This document shows positions 53,427-64,000 of a stretch of DNA of 64,000 bases, piece by piece. The translations under genes and the position numbers were made by a program. A model generated the notes under the pieces. The model did not search any database. It saw only the letters and a list, made by a program, of their open reading frames with translations, and had not been told where the DNA came from. Within the stretch, counting starts at the first letter, position 1. Every line of letters begins with the position of its first letter. Origin of the DNA: Phoronis australis (Eukaryota; Phoronida; Phoronidae); assembly GCA_002633005.1 (NCBI GenBank), contig NMRA01000103.1, positions 341,612-405,611 of the forward strand. Direction: 5' to 3'.

Positions 53427-55199
53427 TAGGATGAGCTAAAATACGAATAAATTCCGAAAATTTCGATGGGCGAAATCCCAAACGTCGTGGGATGCCGTGT
53501 CCTCCATGTTTCCCCGCTTGCCCTTTCAAAAATCTGCAGCATACCTTCGAATATTGGTTTAATATTCTGTTTTGATAAACAACGAATTTCTTGGTTGCTT
53601 GTTTACATGTGCGCTTATTCTACAACTATCGGCTGACTCGTATATTAGTTTTGACAGTTAGAAGCTCATCTTTTAAGAGTTTTGTAAGAATGTATGACGC
53701 TTAATTCAATGAACTTAAATGCAAGCTGAAATTGGGAAGATCTCAATCATCCGCTTCCCAAAATTGAGAAGTATCTCAGACGATTTTGCAAATATAGAAT
53801 CTTTCTCAAAGATACTGACGCAATTCGGATATTCATTCAGGGAGTCATAAAATGTACTCTTGCATTGTTTATTTACTTAGAGACAAGACTGGTGGTGACG
53901 CTGACTTCGAAACATCTGTTTCAAAAACAAGGCGAAAGGGCAAATGAACAGCAAAAATACACTAAGCGATAAAGATACTAAAATATATGGAAAGCTTCCT
54001 CTTGTCATGTTGTAAGGTGATTGCCAAGGTAAAGAGAGTTTTGGAGCTGTTTTTATTTTTTGGTTGACTCTCGAAGGCTATCTCGAATACAGAGCATTGA
54101 ACGCAGAGGCAACGTCTGAATTAGTATAGGTCTGTGTAACAAGTGGTTCCTGCCACTACAAGAAACGGACACTGCAATGCAACGATTGATCTACATTTCA
54201 ACGTCTTCTTACATGGTACATGTGCTAACGGCGAGCTATTATTGCCGCTGCACAGGTAACATTGCTGTTCAATTGACACTAGGGCGTTGCATTTTCGCAA
54301 GACCAGAACCATTTTTAGGGTCCGTTTCATGAAAACAGACTTAAAATTAAAGATTTGTAGTTTGTCTTACTTTCCAATTTCATATCTGCTGGGAATGGAT
54401 TAGTCTTGTAGTTACGGTCACATCACGTACTTTTAAATAAGGTATAGAAATTACCCCCAACATCTTGTGTATGATTTCTGAGAGACCGTTAGGAGAGTTT
54501 TTCTCGAGTGAGTTTTGATTATTGGGGACAAGTATATCAGAACAAGAGTAATATATATCTTAAATTGTATTGGGAAGTTCAGTCACGGCTCTACAATTGA
54601 TCATTTTACAGAAGATACCAGATGGGTGTCTTCATTACAAGAGATAACATAAGCACTTAAAATACCCAATATTTAACTGAGTATCGCATACAAAGTGGCA
54701 CAAGTTTGTGTAGTACCAAATGGGTACATAATACTAAAATGGGTATTTGCCGATTGCCTACTAAGTGGGTCGAGGAAAACGGAATACTCAATAATAAATA
54801 CCAAATGGATACAAACTGACGAATGGGAAAATATCATATAAAGTACCAAGTGGATACACCAAACATCCAACTGGACTATAACAAGCTTGGAAAGCAGATT
54901 CCGGACAAGCTGAATGAGCAGACCAAGTAGAGTGATAAAAAGAGATCTTGTAATGAACGTGGTGTTGTGGCTCATTTTGTGCCCATTGTCCTGAGAGCTG
55001 TGACAAGGATAGAGAAACGCAATCTGCGGTGATGGAAACTCAGCGAAGTTCTGGTCGCTAGCCAATGAAGTCTTTTCTTACTGACGGCAGCACACTTTGG
55101 GCCTGAAGGAGGTACCAGCAGTGGCTGTAATAAAAGCAATAACCAGCACCAGATTTTTTACAACATAGGGTAGGGTTTGTGGGATAGATATAAAACTTT
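53427..55199. other. No gene recognised; short TACCAAATGG-type motif repeats
   Basis: From 54610 to 54860 the motif TACCAAATGGRTA recurs (near 54616, 54715, 54736, 54797 and 54845), sometimes in the partly palindromic form GTACC-N5-GGTAC. The minus-strand frame at 54673-55065 with repeated CIHLV is created by this motif. No exon is supported elsewhere in the stretch. Confidence 0.45.
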
Positions 55200-56597
55200 A
55201 AGAGCAATTCCATATAAAAACCAGATGGTGGGCTATATATGCAAAATCACCAATTTTTTTGAAACTTAGCACATCATCTGATCTTGTCAAAAGAAACCTG
55301 AACCTGAATTTTTAAGAGTTTCCGATTTTTTAAAATCCTTTTTACAACCTCTTTGTACTTTTCCTGAAAAATGGCAAATAATAGTACTTGGAAGTAGGTG
55401 ACTTTTTGTCAGCAACAGCACATCATCGCTTCACGCTATTGAAAATATAACTATATAGCAGAAAGAAGAAAGAATAACATATAAGAAAAACTAGTTCGGA
55501 TGGATTTATTGATTTTTATGTCCTCCCATTTTAGCCTACAAAAATATTATTTTCACTGCTTATTATTAAGGCCATTTTTACCCATTTTTATCACTCTCCC
55601 AAATCTATATCGGACTCTTTTGGAACATGAGTTAACTTCCATCTGTTACTGATGTCTTTGTTCAGCCCAACGGAAGAATAAAAAATCTTGTCTCTTTCAT
55701 AATTTTTGTGCAGTCAGTTTTTTACATAACTCACACACTTTTCTGCCAATCTGTGGCTGTCAGTTTGATTAAAAGACTCAAGGAGGCGCTACTCGATTGT
55801 GCAATTATCTATCGACCAAGATGCCAAATAGAACAAATATCATTCGTTTTGCTACATCAGTGACGAAGGAGATCATGGGAAGCTGTATGAGAGATTTTTT
55901 CTTCGCGGATTTTCAGTTTTGCTGGTGCAAAAATAAAAATTTGTTATAGAATTACAGAAATCAAAAAAGTCCATTTTAATGTACTTATGAGTTAATAATA
56001 CAACCCCATCACCATCTCATACTTAAGAGAAGCAGGTTTTATTCTTCTTAAGAGTGCACCTTACTCATTGCTTGGCCAGTTTTCAAACACCGTAATTGAC
56101 TAAGAATCCCACGCACTGCCTGCAGTGCATGTTGGTCCATTTTTAGACCTCCTGGAAAAATCCCTGTATATGCGCTTGAAAAAGTCCTCTCAAACTAATA
56201 GCAAAGTCCATACTAAAACTAATCAAGATCTTCGAGATCACACGTGAAAAGAGGACGATGGATACGAGCTGATGTGTCGTGTTATTGGACATACAAAGTG
56301 TCACGCAATGCTTCTTGTACTACACAAAAGCGGCCGAGCATGGTGGTAGTGCGCCAGTGGAATTTGCAATTTCAGAAAAATAACAGGTACGGATATTTAC
56401 GATTGAAAACATAATACTTTCAGTGATATCCAAGATACCGGCTTTCCAAACCAGTATTTAAGCAACTGGGTGTTGTTGCGACTTACCAGCTAAGTTTCAC
56501 AATATGTAAATTCCGTTCATGCGGCTGACTCAAAACCACAGTTTCTTGAAAGTATGCTAGGTTTAGTGTATGATGCATTTCTACACAACACTTCAAA
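55200..56597. repeat. 1.4-kb direct duplication, copy B
   Basis: Begins AAGAGCAATTCCATATAAAA and ends CTACACAACACTTCAAA. Same orientation as copy A at 40704-42114. Outside these limits the two loci are unrelated: copy B continues TAGGTCATATCTCGG. It lacks the neighbouring transposase-like exons. Confidence 0.85.
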
Positions 56598-57274
56598 TAG
56601 GTCATATCTCGGTAACCAAAGGTCATTGAGTGCAAATATTGCAGCAGTGTACTTTGGGCCAGCATCCCAACACATGCACAAAGTATTAGTTCTGATTTTT
56701 CATTTTCATTATGGTTTTTATATGGAATCATTCTTAAATAATAAACCATTTCACAATGCGTAAATTTCAGTTTCAATGATATAAGTCTTGTAGTTGTGGC
56801 AAACACGACTAAGTGAGTGTCCCTATTTGAAACCAGGTGAATTAGGATAATGAAATCCTTTAGGTCAAAAATGCACAAAAGAGCTTTTATAATTCACTTT
56901 TAGCGGTTACATCCCCTGGTGTTGAGATTAAACATTCTATCGAGTATTTTTCGGTGAGAAGTTTAGTTTAGCTGTTACCTATAGCTGTGCAATTTAATTA
57001 GGCAGTGAGATGAAATGCATATTCCAATTTTTAGCCTATATGTTGCAAACCTTTGGGCACCGTTGTGCCGCCTTCTTTCTCTCAGTTGGTGCATCTGCAC
57101 TTGGAGTCGCGCATGTGCTTTGTTCATTCTTACTTTCCGTCTCGACTGACAGTCTATATCATGTCGAGCTGTGGCTAACCCTCGCTGGTTCCCACTGTCA
57201 CAAATGTATAGTAGTCATTGATTCAAATGTTTTCTTTAATTTATGCTGAGTTGTTTCAACTTTTCGGCAGTCAT
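56598..57274. other. No gene recognised
   Basis: No exon or repeat supported. Confidence 0.4.
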
Positions 57275-57371
57275 TTTATAATGACTCGCTGGTTCCCTAC
57301 GTGCCTACCCAGCACGCACGCTGGCTAATGACCACCTAGCGGCAGGCAGGGAACCAGCGAGTTTATAATGA
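57275..57371. mobile_element. 77-bp mini-MITE with 10-bp target-site duplication
   Basis: The element at 57285-57361 starts CTCGCTGGTTCCCT and ends with its exact reverse complement. TTTATAATGA flanks it on both sides (57275-57284 and 57362-57371). The interior CCAGCACGC and CCTGCCGCTA words match the larger element at 32337-33066. A 9-10 bp duplication points to a Mutator-like transposase, but this is inference. Confidence 0.85.
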
Positions 57372-58914
57372 CTCCTAGGGTCGTCATATGCTGCCGCCTT
57401 TTGTAAGAACAGAGAAACACGCAAAAAAGCCAAGAAAATAGTGGAAAGTGGTTTTCAATCATTCTAGTTCAACCACAGACTATTTTTACTGATATAACAT
57501 CGATTTTTAAATCAATTAAAATTGGATCAGAATTTCAGTTAAGGAAAATAAATAATTTTGAAATTTCGGTACTAAAATAACCAGAATATGAAAATTAGAG
57601 ACAATATGCAAACAAGTTTATGTAAAACAAGTTGGTTCTAAATAATTACTATTCTTGTAACTCTTCCGTCCTTTTTCTTTCCAGCATTTCTTCGGTTCTC
57701 TGTTAACTTGCCAGCCAAAACAGAACTGTGACCCTTCGAGACCTGGTCGGCGGAAGTTGATCATTAGACCTCGACACACTTGTTCTAATAAATTACCCAA
57801 TGTCATATTGTTTGAACTTTTTTTCTCACCTTTAACAGGCTTCTGCAATACATTTTACACGTTTTTAAGCTCAGTTCTTTAGAGCCACCTACCATTCACT
57901 TCCATGTGCTGTGGCCTAGGGCAAAGGACATTCAGAACTAAGAATCAAAGGCAGAGACCACACGGAAATATAAATCCATGCCCATACATGTAAACTCCTT
58001 GAAGGCTACCAATGCGTGCCATTTCTTGCAATGAATATTTTCGGAAACATTTGCTGATTTCGCGCCATTGGCTAGATGTAATGTTATTTACGAATCAAAC
58101 CACTAATCCTTCGGACGATTATTATCGTCCTAATGCCCGTAGGCAAGGTGACAACGGTCACATGATATGTTTACTTTCGCCAGCACCTATCCACGCATTT
58201 CCGAATAGTTCTATACAAGATCATCTTCTACTCTACAATGGCCAAGTTACTGGGCACGAGATCGCTGACAACACAGTTATTCGAAATATGGAACAAAGTG
58301 ACACCAAGCTGGAACATATTGGAGTCTATAGCCTGGGGGTGCGCCGCACGATGGCTCTGTTTCCAAGTATATATAGTGTGTGCATTTCAGTACTGCTATT
58401 GGCTTGAGTAGGACACGAACATTCGTCACATGTCCTTGTAACCCAAGTAGAGTTCAATAGCTGTCTCGCGGCGAAAAAAATTGTCGAAACCACGAGCTTC
58501 ATTGAAAAAATGGCGACAACTCTCAAGACTTTACTTTTCTCGCGTGGTACTAGCGTAACAAAACAGGACCACTGTATCATTTTATGTTTGCACGAGGATG
58601 AGACAGCAACAGCCTCGAAGAATAATTAATTTTGTCATTTGAATCGTATTATTTTTACGTCGCGTGGCCGTCAGTTTTATTGCTGCGCTGCCAGTGACTA
58701 CCAAAGACACACAGAGCTCGAGTGAATATCGTAGAAAATTATTAATCGTGAATATTGTTTGGTGATTAACAAATTTTGTCTGATTAGTAAAGGAGAATAG
58801 AGTTCAATTTCAACGAGAATTTTTAAGTTTCCCAGTAATCCGCTATTTCGTAGAGGTAGGTAGGGAGAGGGACAAGCGCCCACACTCATGAAGCTGGGAC
58901 AGCGCCCCACTACA
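57372..58914. other. No gene recognised
   Basis: Contains a plus-strand 131-residue frame at 58012-58407 that lacks family resemblance, splice context or a poly(A) signal; I do not call it. Confidence 0.4.
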
Positions 58915-58975
58915 TCCGCGCACCCAGCCTTTAATATGGGGGGCTTGAATTTCTGGCGATGTGGACCTTTTGCTG
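58915..58975 (+). repeat. Dispersed GCGCACCCAGC repeat, copy 3 of 3
   Basis: Reads CCGCGCACCCAGCCTTTAAT, then ATGGGGGGCTTGAATTT, a GGCGATGTGGACC block and TTTTGCTGACAAAAAA, matching the copies at 22191 and 24980. The open frames on both strands across 58843-59172 come from this and adjacent GC-rich sequence. Confidence 0.6.
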
Positions 58976-60008
58976 ACAAAAAAGCGGGAGGAGTAAACAA
59001 AAAAACGGGTGCCAACTTCACTGTGCGTCTGCATCTTTTTAGTGGACTTTTGTCTCGTTCTCTCGGACTTTTTCTTTCTCTGAGGCGGACCTTTTTGCCC
59101 ACTTCGCCGAATTCGAGGCCCCTCTCCCCCCGTGGTTGCGCGCATGCACTATCACAAGTACGAAACAAGTAAGCGAGGGTAAGAATTTGGGAGCAGAGGT
59201 AGTCGAGAAAAGAGTTAGGTACAGCGAAAGGTGTAGATCATTTGTCAACTACCAGAGCTGATTTCATCCTTTGAGGGCCCGTGCAAGAGGCCCACCGTTT
59301 TTTATTATTTTTCATTACTTTTTGTTATTTTTATTTTTTTTTAATTTTTTTTTATCATTATTTTTTAATGCAGCAGCCCTTTAGGTAGTGTACCAGGGCC
59401 CTAACTACAACCTTTCAAAGTGTTTCCCTTCAATGCTTGACACAAGAAAATTCAATATCATGATTTTTCCCCACACTGGATCCCAATACATAAAATCTTT
59501 GCCGATCTTACTTTCAATCTAGAAAGTAAAGGAAACTACAATCACAGTTTCTGACGAGGCTATGTTCCAGCTCCTCATCCCGTCAGCTCACGTTAGAAGT
59601 ATCTTATACGTCTTCTACCCCTAATGAATGATTTTGGCATAACATCTCTTTGGAACCCTAGCAATCGATAATTCAAACAGTTGACCCCGCAAAAGTGAAA
59701 TCATACCCTAACCGCGTATCCACGCAGCGAGCTCGGGCTTAAAAAGTAACCCCTTTTCGCAAAATTTTATTGAAACATGGACACTCAGGTTTCTTGTGGC
59801 TTCCTCCACGGGGTGTGCTCAAGAAACAGCAAAATCCCTCGAATGTATCTGCGGCGAGGTATTTGCGAAATTGAATTGACGATCGCCAGTTAGATTGCGA
59901 GGGTGAAGTGGTGGCGACAGGGACTGCAATCTGACTTTGGGACCAAGGGGCAAAACATTGGCGACGTAGAATTAGTTTGAATCACCCTACACAGTAGTGT
60001 TCACTTAC
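58976..60008. other. T-rich tract and unassigned sequence
   Basis: 59300-59370 is a T-rich low-complexity tract. No gene is recognised in the rest. Confidence 0.5.
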
Positions 60009-60298
60009 TTGGCCTGTTAAAGCTACTAAAGAGGGGCGGTGGTAAAACTGTTGTCGGGGAAGGAATGCAACGGGTGTCAAGTGGGGACAGACGAGGAGTA
60101 AAAATGGTGTCGACTTCAGAGCTAAGCTGGGTGACGGTGGACATGAAAATGCAGGCGGCCTGTAGGGTTACGGTGAAGTTTACCGTACGCCCAAATTTGG
60201 TTTCATCCCCAAACGAGACCATTTTTCCCACGTCTATATATCTGTGTTGCGTAGAATCGACGCTAATAGGCGCCGTCGGGTGGATGTGGCCCCGGGAT
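60009..60298 (-). CDS. Candidate internal coding exon, unknown gene
   Basis: On the minus strand the frame is open across the whole stretch, begins after a GCGACACAG acceptor and ends at a perfect GTAAGT donor (CCA A then GTAAGT). It encodes about 96 residues including DSTQHRYIDVGKMVSFGDET, GRTVNFTVTLQAACIF and TQLSSEVDTIFTP. The plus strand is also largely open here, so strand choice rests on the splice sites. No family recognised. Confidence 0.35.
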
Positions 60299-60541
60299 CT
60301 GTGTCGCACAATATGCAAAGTTAACCGAGAGCAGCCAAACCAAACCACTTGATGTATATTTGCAAGAAAAGTTTAATTGGGTATCAATCGTGAACCTTTC
60401 AGAGAACTAAGATTCTGGTGAATTCGGAAACAATTCACAAGTGAAATCACCGTAAAAACAAAAAATGAAAAAGTAGCCTTCGCTCTAATTTTTAATAACA
60501 GATCTCGTAACGAAATCAACCAGCATCTGTACTGCAACATT

Positions 60542-60699
60542 TTATTGGCTACTTTCCGAGGGATCTAATGGTCCAGAGTTTGATTCGATTTCCGCGATCA
60601 GATCGGCGACTGTCTGCACATCCTGACCCCTATCGGTTGCCTCGTACATTACGTAAGAGATGCTCGTGGGGTCAAATGGCTGGAAATATCCGTGGTCAC
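60542..60699 (-). CDS. Candidate terminal coding exon with stop inside AATAAA
   Basis: Acceptor ATATTTTCAG, phase 1, then about 52 residues with DHGYFQPFDPTSISYVMYEA and VQTVADLIAEIESNSGP, stop TAA at 60544-60542. The stop codon is part of AATAAA (60546-60541). This looks like the end of a minus-strand gene whose other exons lie to the right. I found no upstream exon with matching phase in the window. No family recognised. Confidence 0.45.
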
Positions 60700-60703
60700 C
60701 TGA

Positions 60704-61953
60704 AAATATGCGAGCAAAATACGTCTCAATTTAGTCAATGGACTAGTCAATTGATGACGAAGGGCTTAACGATATATCAAACCTTATTCACAAAAATTGG
60801 CCGTTTTTACAATATTTCACATAATATGTGAAGCAAAATATCTTATCTTCATTCTCCAGGAACTTCAAATGTGAAATATATACCGTGTAGCGAAAAAAAG
60901 AAATAGTACAACCACCTTCAACTTGTTAGAGGTCAAAGGTTACAGGGCTGTCACTCAAATCGAATCTCCCGGCGACAGGCATAGAGCAATACAATCATAT
61001 CAGTCCTTTCGATCACGGAGTAGACATAATATTGAGTCAACGAGGTGTACACAGCATAGAAAGAATCCGCAAAAACGAAGAACGTAGATTTTAGTACGAT
61101 CGACCGCTGAGAACGCATGCACCGAGTCCGAGTCGCTGAACTGCCTTTGTTAAACGATTTTAGTGAGTAATTAACGCACTGCAAATTCAGTTGACATTGG
61201 GAGTGAAAATTGAAATAGCGAACACGGTTAAGGCATGATGGGTTATATTGAAAACACGTTTTCACTCAATAATTAACCGAAGACCTTGAGATCGACTTTT
61301 ACTGCTCACTCGGCTTTGTTTTCGACTTCGGCAAATCGACTTAATTTGAACTCAGGAACACGAGTTCCCAGAAGCGGCTCGGTGGATTACGCTGAAACTT
61401 TTCAAATTCAATATTTGCTCTTCATAAACGCTGTAAGGATTTTTGAAATAAATGCCGGGTTTTTGCGTCATGTGACACAGACGAATACGTCTGCTAATTT
61501 TTTACGAAAGTACCTTTCGTTTTGCGAGTTGATTTGTCATAGAAACCAAACTAAAGACTAATTGAGGTAACTGTTGACAGCGGCAGATCTACTATTTCAG
61601 TAAGGGGGTTTAAGATTCGCGTGAATCCGAGGCGCGGAGCGGAGAGAAGGTCGGGAGGGTTTTTTTCTCCTCCCGTGTATGATTTTGTTGGTTTTAGTAG
61701 CTGATTTCGTTTACCTGACGACATTTTTTAATTTATATTTTTGATCCTGTTCCGAGGGGTTTTAAACCCCCTGAATACGTTGATTCTCTTCTATAGTGAA
61801 GTTTTCATAAAAAAAGTTTCATTCAAATCGACCGAAGCGTTATTTTGCTATGACTGTACCTTTCTTAAAAATGAAATTTTGACTTAAAATTGTGTTAATG
61901 TAATAATAATAATGACACATAAGTATAAAAATAATTTTGTAATTTCTGTTCTT
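60704..61953. other. No gene recognised
   Basis: Presumably intronic or intergenic. At 61650-61675 GGGAGG and CTCCTCCC flank a T run and form a small hairpin. Confidence 0.4.
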
Positions 61954-62054
61954 TATATATATATATATACATATACATATACATATACATGTACATGTAC
62001 ATGTACATGTACATGTACATGTACATGTACATGTACATGTACATGTACATGTAC

Positions 62055-62115
<61 letters not shown>
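61954..62115. repeat. Compound hexanucleotide microsatellite with palindromic symmetry
   Basis: A (TA)n start leads into (ATACAT)n, then (GTACAT)n from about 61989 to 62058, then (GTATAT)n to 62115. The left and right blocks are reverse complements of each other and the centre unit is self-complementary, so the whole tract can fold on itself. The Tyr-Met frames it encodes are artefacts. Confidence 0.95.
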
Positions 62116-62669
62116 CTGTTACTAGTTGACAAAGTCTGTTTTTGATATACAAGTTCGAATGGAAGCCACTAAATAAGGTTTGAGATAACCTTAAACCGGA
62201 GAAGGGGTGTTTTATACTTAAAACCAAGTGTGCAGTAAATAACCTTTGCAGGTCATCTCATCAACTTGTAAACTCAATGAAAGCAGATCTCCACCATGTG
62301 ATGAGTAGCAAGGTATTGTTCTAGAATGTGACAGCACTTTTTACATGATGCGTGTCTCAATCTCGTTTTCGCGAGTGACACAGACGAATGTGAGTCGGTT
62401 GTAACTAAATCATCATGGTTTTCACTTGAAAAGGACGCGTCATGATTTATATTTTCCGGAAGTAAAAAGACGTAGAATTTGAGTTTTGACCTTTTACCAG
62501 TCTGTTATTAAATGGGTCACGTGACCATTTAGCAAAATTAGCAAAAAAGAGGGGTACTTTGATAGGAAAATATCGGTATCACTAACATGATCAAATTTTA
62601 TGTGACATAAAATTTCAAGGTACGATATAAAAACGCTTTTATATTTTACTAAAATATTTTCGTTTTATG
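62116..62669. other. No gene recognised
   Basis: AT-rich flank between the microsatellite and the dispersed repeat; nothing supported. Confidence 0.4.
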
Positions 62670-62900
62670 CTTCTTTAAAGATTCTTCAGGAAAATCATCA
62701 AAAGTCCTATTTTTAATAGCTTCTCATATAGAAAAAGAACATTTTAAAAACAAGATCTAACAGCATTTTTGAGAACAGCGTTTAAAACATGGCATAAGGA
62801 ACTTTCATATAAATCTGGTCACCCATTTTTGAGACACGATGTTCCGAAGTCAGCCAAATGTGTAGCCGTTTAAAAGTTTTATAGAGTCCCACACGACCTT
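62670..62900 (+). repeat. Dispersed 230-bp repeat, copy 3 of 3
   Basis: Shares GGAAAATCATCAAAAGTCC, GAACATTTTAAAAACAAG, CACGATGTTCCGAAGTCAG and ACACGACCTTA with copies 1 and 2. Confidence 0.6.
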
Positions 62901-63100
62901 AACAATCAATGACTAGGATGCTCATCTACTAAAGACGGCTAAAGCTTCACAGTCACGAGCGCATGCCCCCATGGCCCCCGGCCTTAGACGCTGCCATTGT
63001 TGAATTTCAAAGACCTGAAGGCGTAACTACTTTCGTTCCGTCCTGTGCGTTACGTGACGACAAGCAGTCATGGACACCCTAAAAGCAGTCACCTCATGGG

Positions 63101-63253
63101 TCACTTGCCTTCCGGTTTCATATTGCACGCCAGGATGTCGAAACAGCCAGCGTCGCAGTCCATCACGTCACCCATCTTTGTAGTCAAATACTCTCGCACC
63201 CAGGTCCTTTTTGGATTCCCAGGTGCAGCCTCCGCCTCCGAATGACGGGAAAG
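63101..63253 (-). CDS. Candidate terminal coding exon, unknown gene
   Basis: Follows TTTCAG in phase 0 and reads 50 codons to TGA: LSRHSEAEAAPGNPKR, TWVREYLTTKMGDVMD and CDAGCFDILACNMKPEGK. GC content is higher than the surroundings. The KRTWVREYL segment recalls the RRxWVRPWL start of Harbinger-type proteins only faintly. The plus strand is also open here. Confidence 0.28.
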   Translation of the reverse strand, partial: LSRHSEAEAAPGNPKRTWVREYLTTKMGDVMDCDAGCFDILACNMKPEGK

Positions 63254-64000
63254 CTGAAATTTTGAACTCGACAGTTGTCAATATTACACAGTCAATCTAC
63301 TTTATGGGTCGGCTCTGACAAGGGCACGCTAATTGATGGGTCAAATGGTGTTAATTTTCTTTTCAGCGGCTGTCACGGTTAACAAGGTTCAAAACTTAGT
63401 CATTGAAGCAACAATTTCTAAGATCTGTTTTACAACAAATTGATAAAAAATCGCCAAGAAATTGTATCGTTCAGTCGTTTTTGTAGATACACATCATCAC
63501 GTTAACTAGGAAACAACGAACCACTGTACAAAATACTATGCTTGCAACACTTGCCGAAAGTGTGGATATTTCGTGTCATTATAAAACCACAGGGAGTGCG
63601 ATTTTCAAATTCTTCCCAAGTACAACCATTGCTTGATACCGGATAATGTTATAGTTTGTGATGCATTTTTAAATTTTGGCTGAATAGGTCGCATGCCTTG
63701 ATGGCGACGCCTCGCATGAAATTGTCCTGTGAGTTTCTCTAATCTACAGAATGGCAAAGAGGCAGTTGTACACGGACCTCTCAAATAGGGGAGCGGCTGT
63801 TAGAGGAGTCCTTAAATACGAAGGCCTTGGTCATTTAAAATAATGTTCGGTACATTCCTTGCGTAGATTCAGAAAATGGCCTCTACTGAAGTGGTTGGTC
63901 AGCGAAGCTATAATGTCAAATTAGGAGAGAAAACTTATTGCTTTCCGCTCCATGAACGAAGAATTCTCGCCGCCGGTGACTCGCGAATGTTTCATGATGC
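63254..64000. other. No gene recognised
   Basis: No exon, RNA gene or repeat supported to the end of the window. Confidence 0.4.

Noticed and set aside
54673-55065. 130-residue minus-strand frame
   Set aside because: Its repeated CIHLV-type segments come from the TACCAAATGG-like motif repeats.
58012-58407. 131-residue plus-strand frame with a hydrophobic C-terminus
   Set aside because: No family resemblance, splice context or poly(A) signal; composition is not convincingly protein-like.
58843-59172. Overlapping 94-156 residue frames on both strands
   Set aside because: All fall in the GC-rich dispersed repeat and neighbouring low-complexity sequence, with no splice or homology support.
61895-62227. 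Long Tyr-Met and Thr-Cys repeat frames on both strands
   Set aside because: They are translations of the hexamer microsatellite.

Overview
This is a window of animal nuclear DNA. It has split genes with GT-AG introns of about 0.3 to 6 kb, AATAAA signals, microsatellites, small inverted-repeat transposons and a LINE relic. There are no operons or prokaryotic signals. The proteins (an ELOVL4-type fatty acid elongase and an LDL-receptor-related receptor) and a transposase-like family familiar from marine invertebrates suggest an invertebrate metazoan. I cannot name the species.

Layout. 0-0.4 kb: minisatellite. 0.64-6.7 kb, plus strand: last six coding exons of an ELOVL4-like very-long-chain fatty acid elongase; exon 1 lies to the left of the window. 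Its 3' UTR probably runs to about 8.9 kb. 12.1-36.1 kb, minus strand: a complete 17-exon gene for a single-pass LRP-like receptor of 1,116 residues, with signal peptide, propeller, EGF, propeller, EGF, propeller, transmembrane segment and an unusual tail. I joined the exons by hand; every intron phase matches and the frame stays open from ATG to stop. The two genes are convergent, about 3 kb apart. The receptor introns and 5' flank hold several MITE-like elements, foldback DNA and a decayed LINE.

37.9-64 kb has no gene I can name. It holds isolated exon-like frames (37.9, 39.2, 50.7, 60.0, 60.5 and 63.1 kb), a transposase-like pseudogene (42.4-43.4 kb), a 1.4-kb direct duplication (40.7 and 55.2 kb), a tRNA-like sequence (46.1 kb), and a nearly 3-kb tandem array of about 385-bp units (47.2-50.0 kb). 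Each array unit carries a GC-rich island with a shared minus-strand reading frame. An unresolved base at 52761 borders a near-identical local duplication that looks like two haplotypes joined in assembly.

The elongase acts in ER lipid synthesis and the receptor at the cell surface; nothing in the sequence ties them together functionally. The strongest candidates for something undescribed are the tandem array with its conserved frame and the truncated LRP5/6-like receptor.
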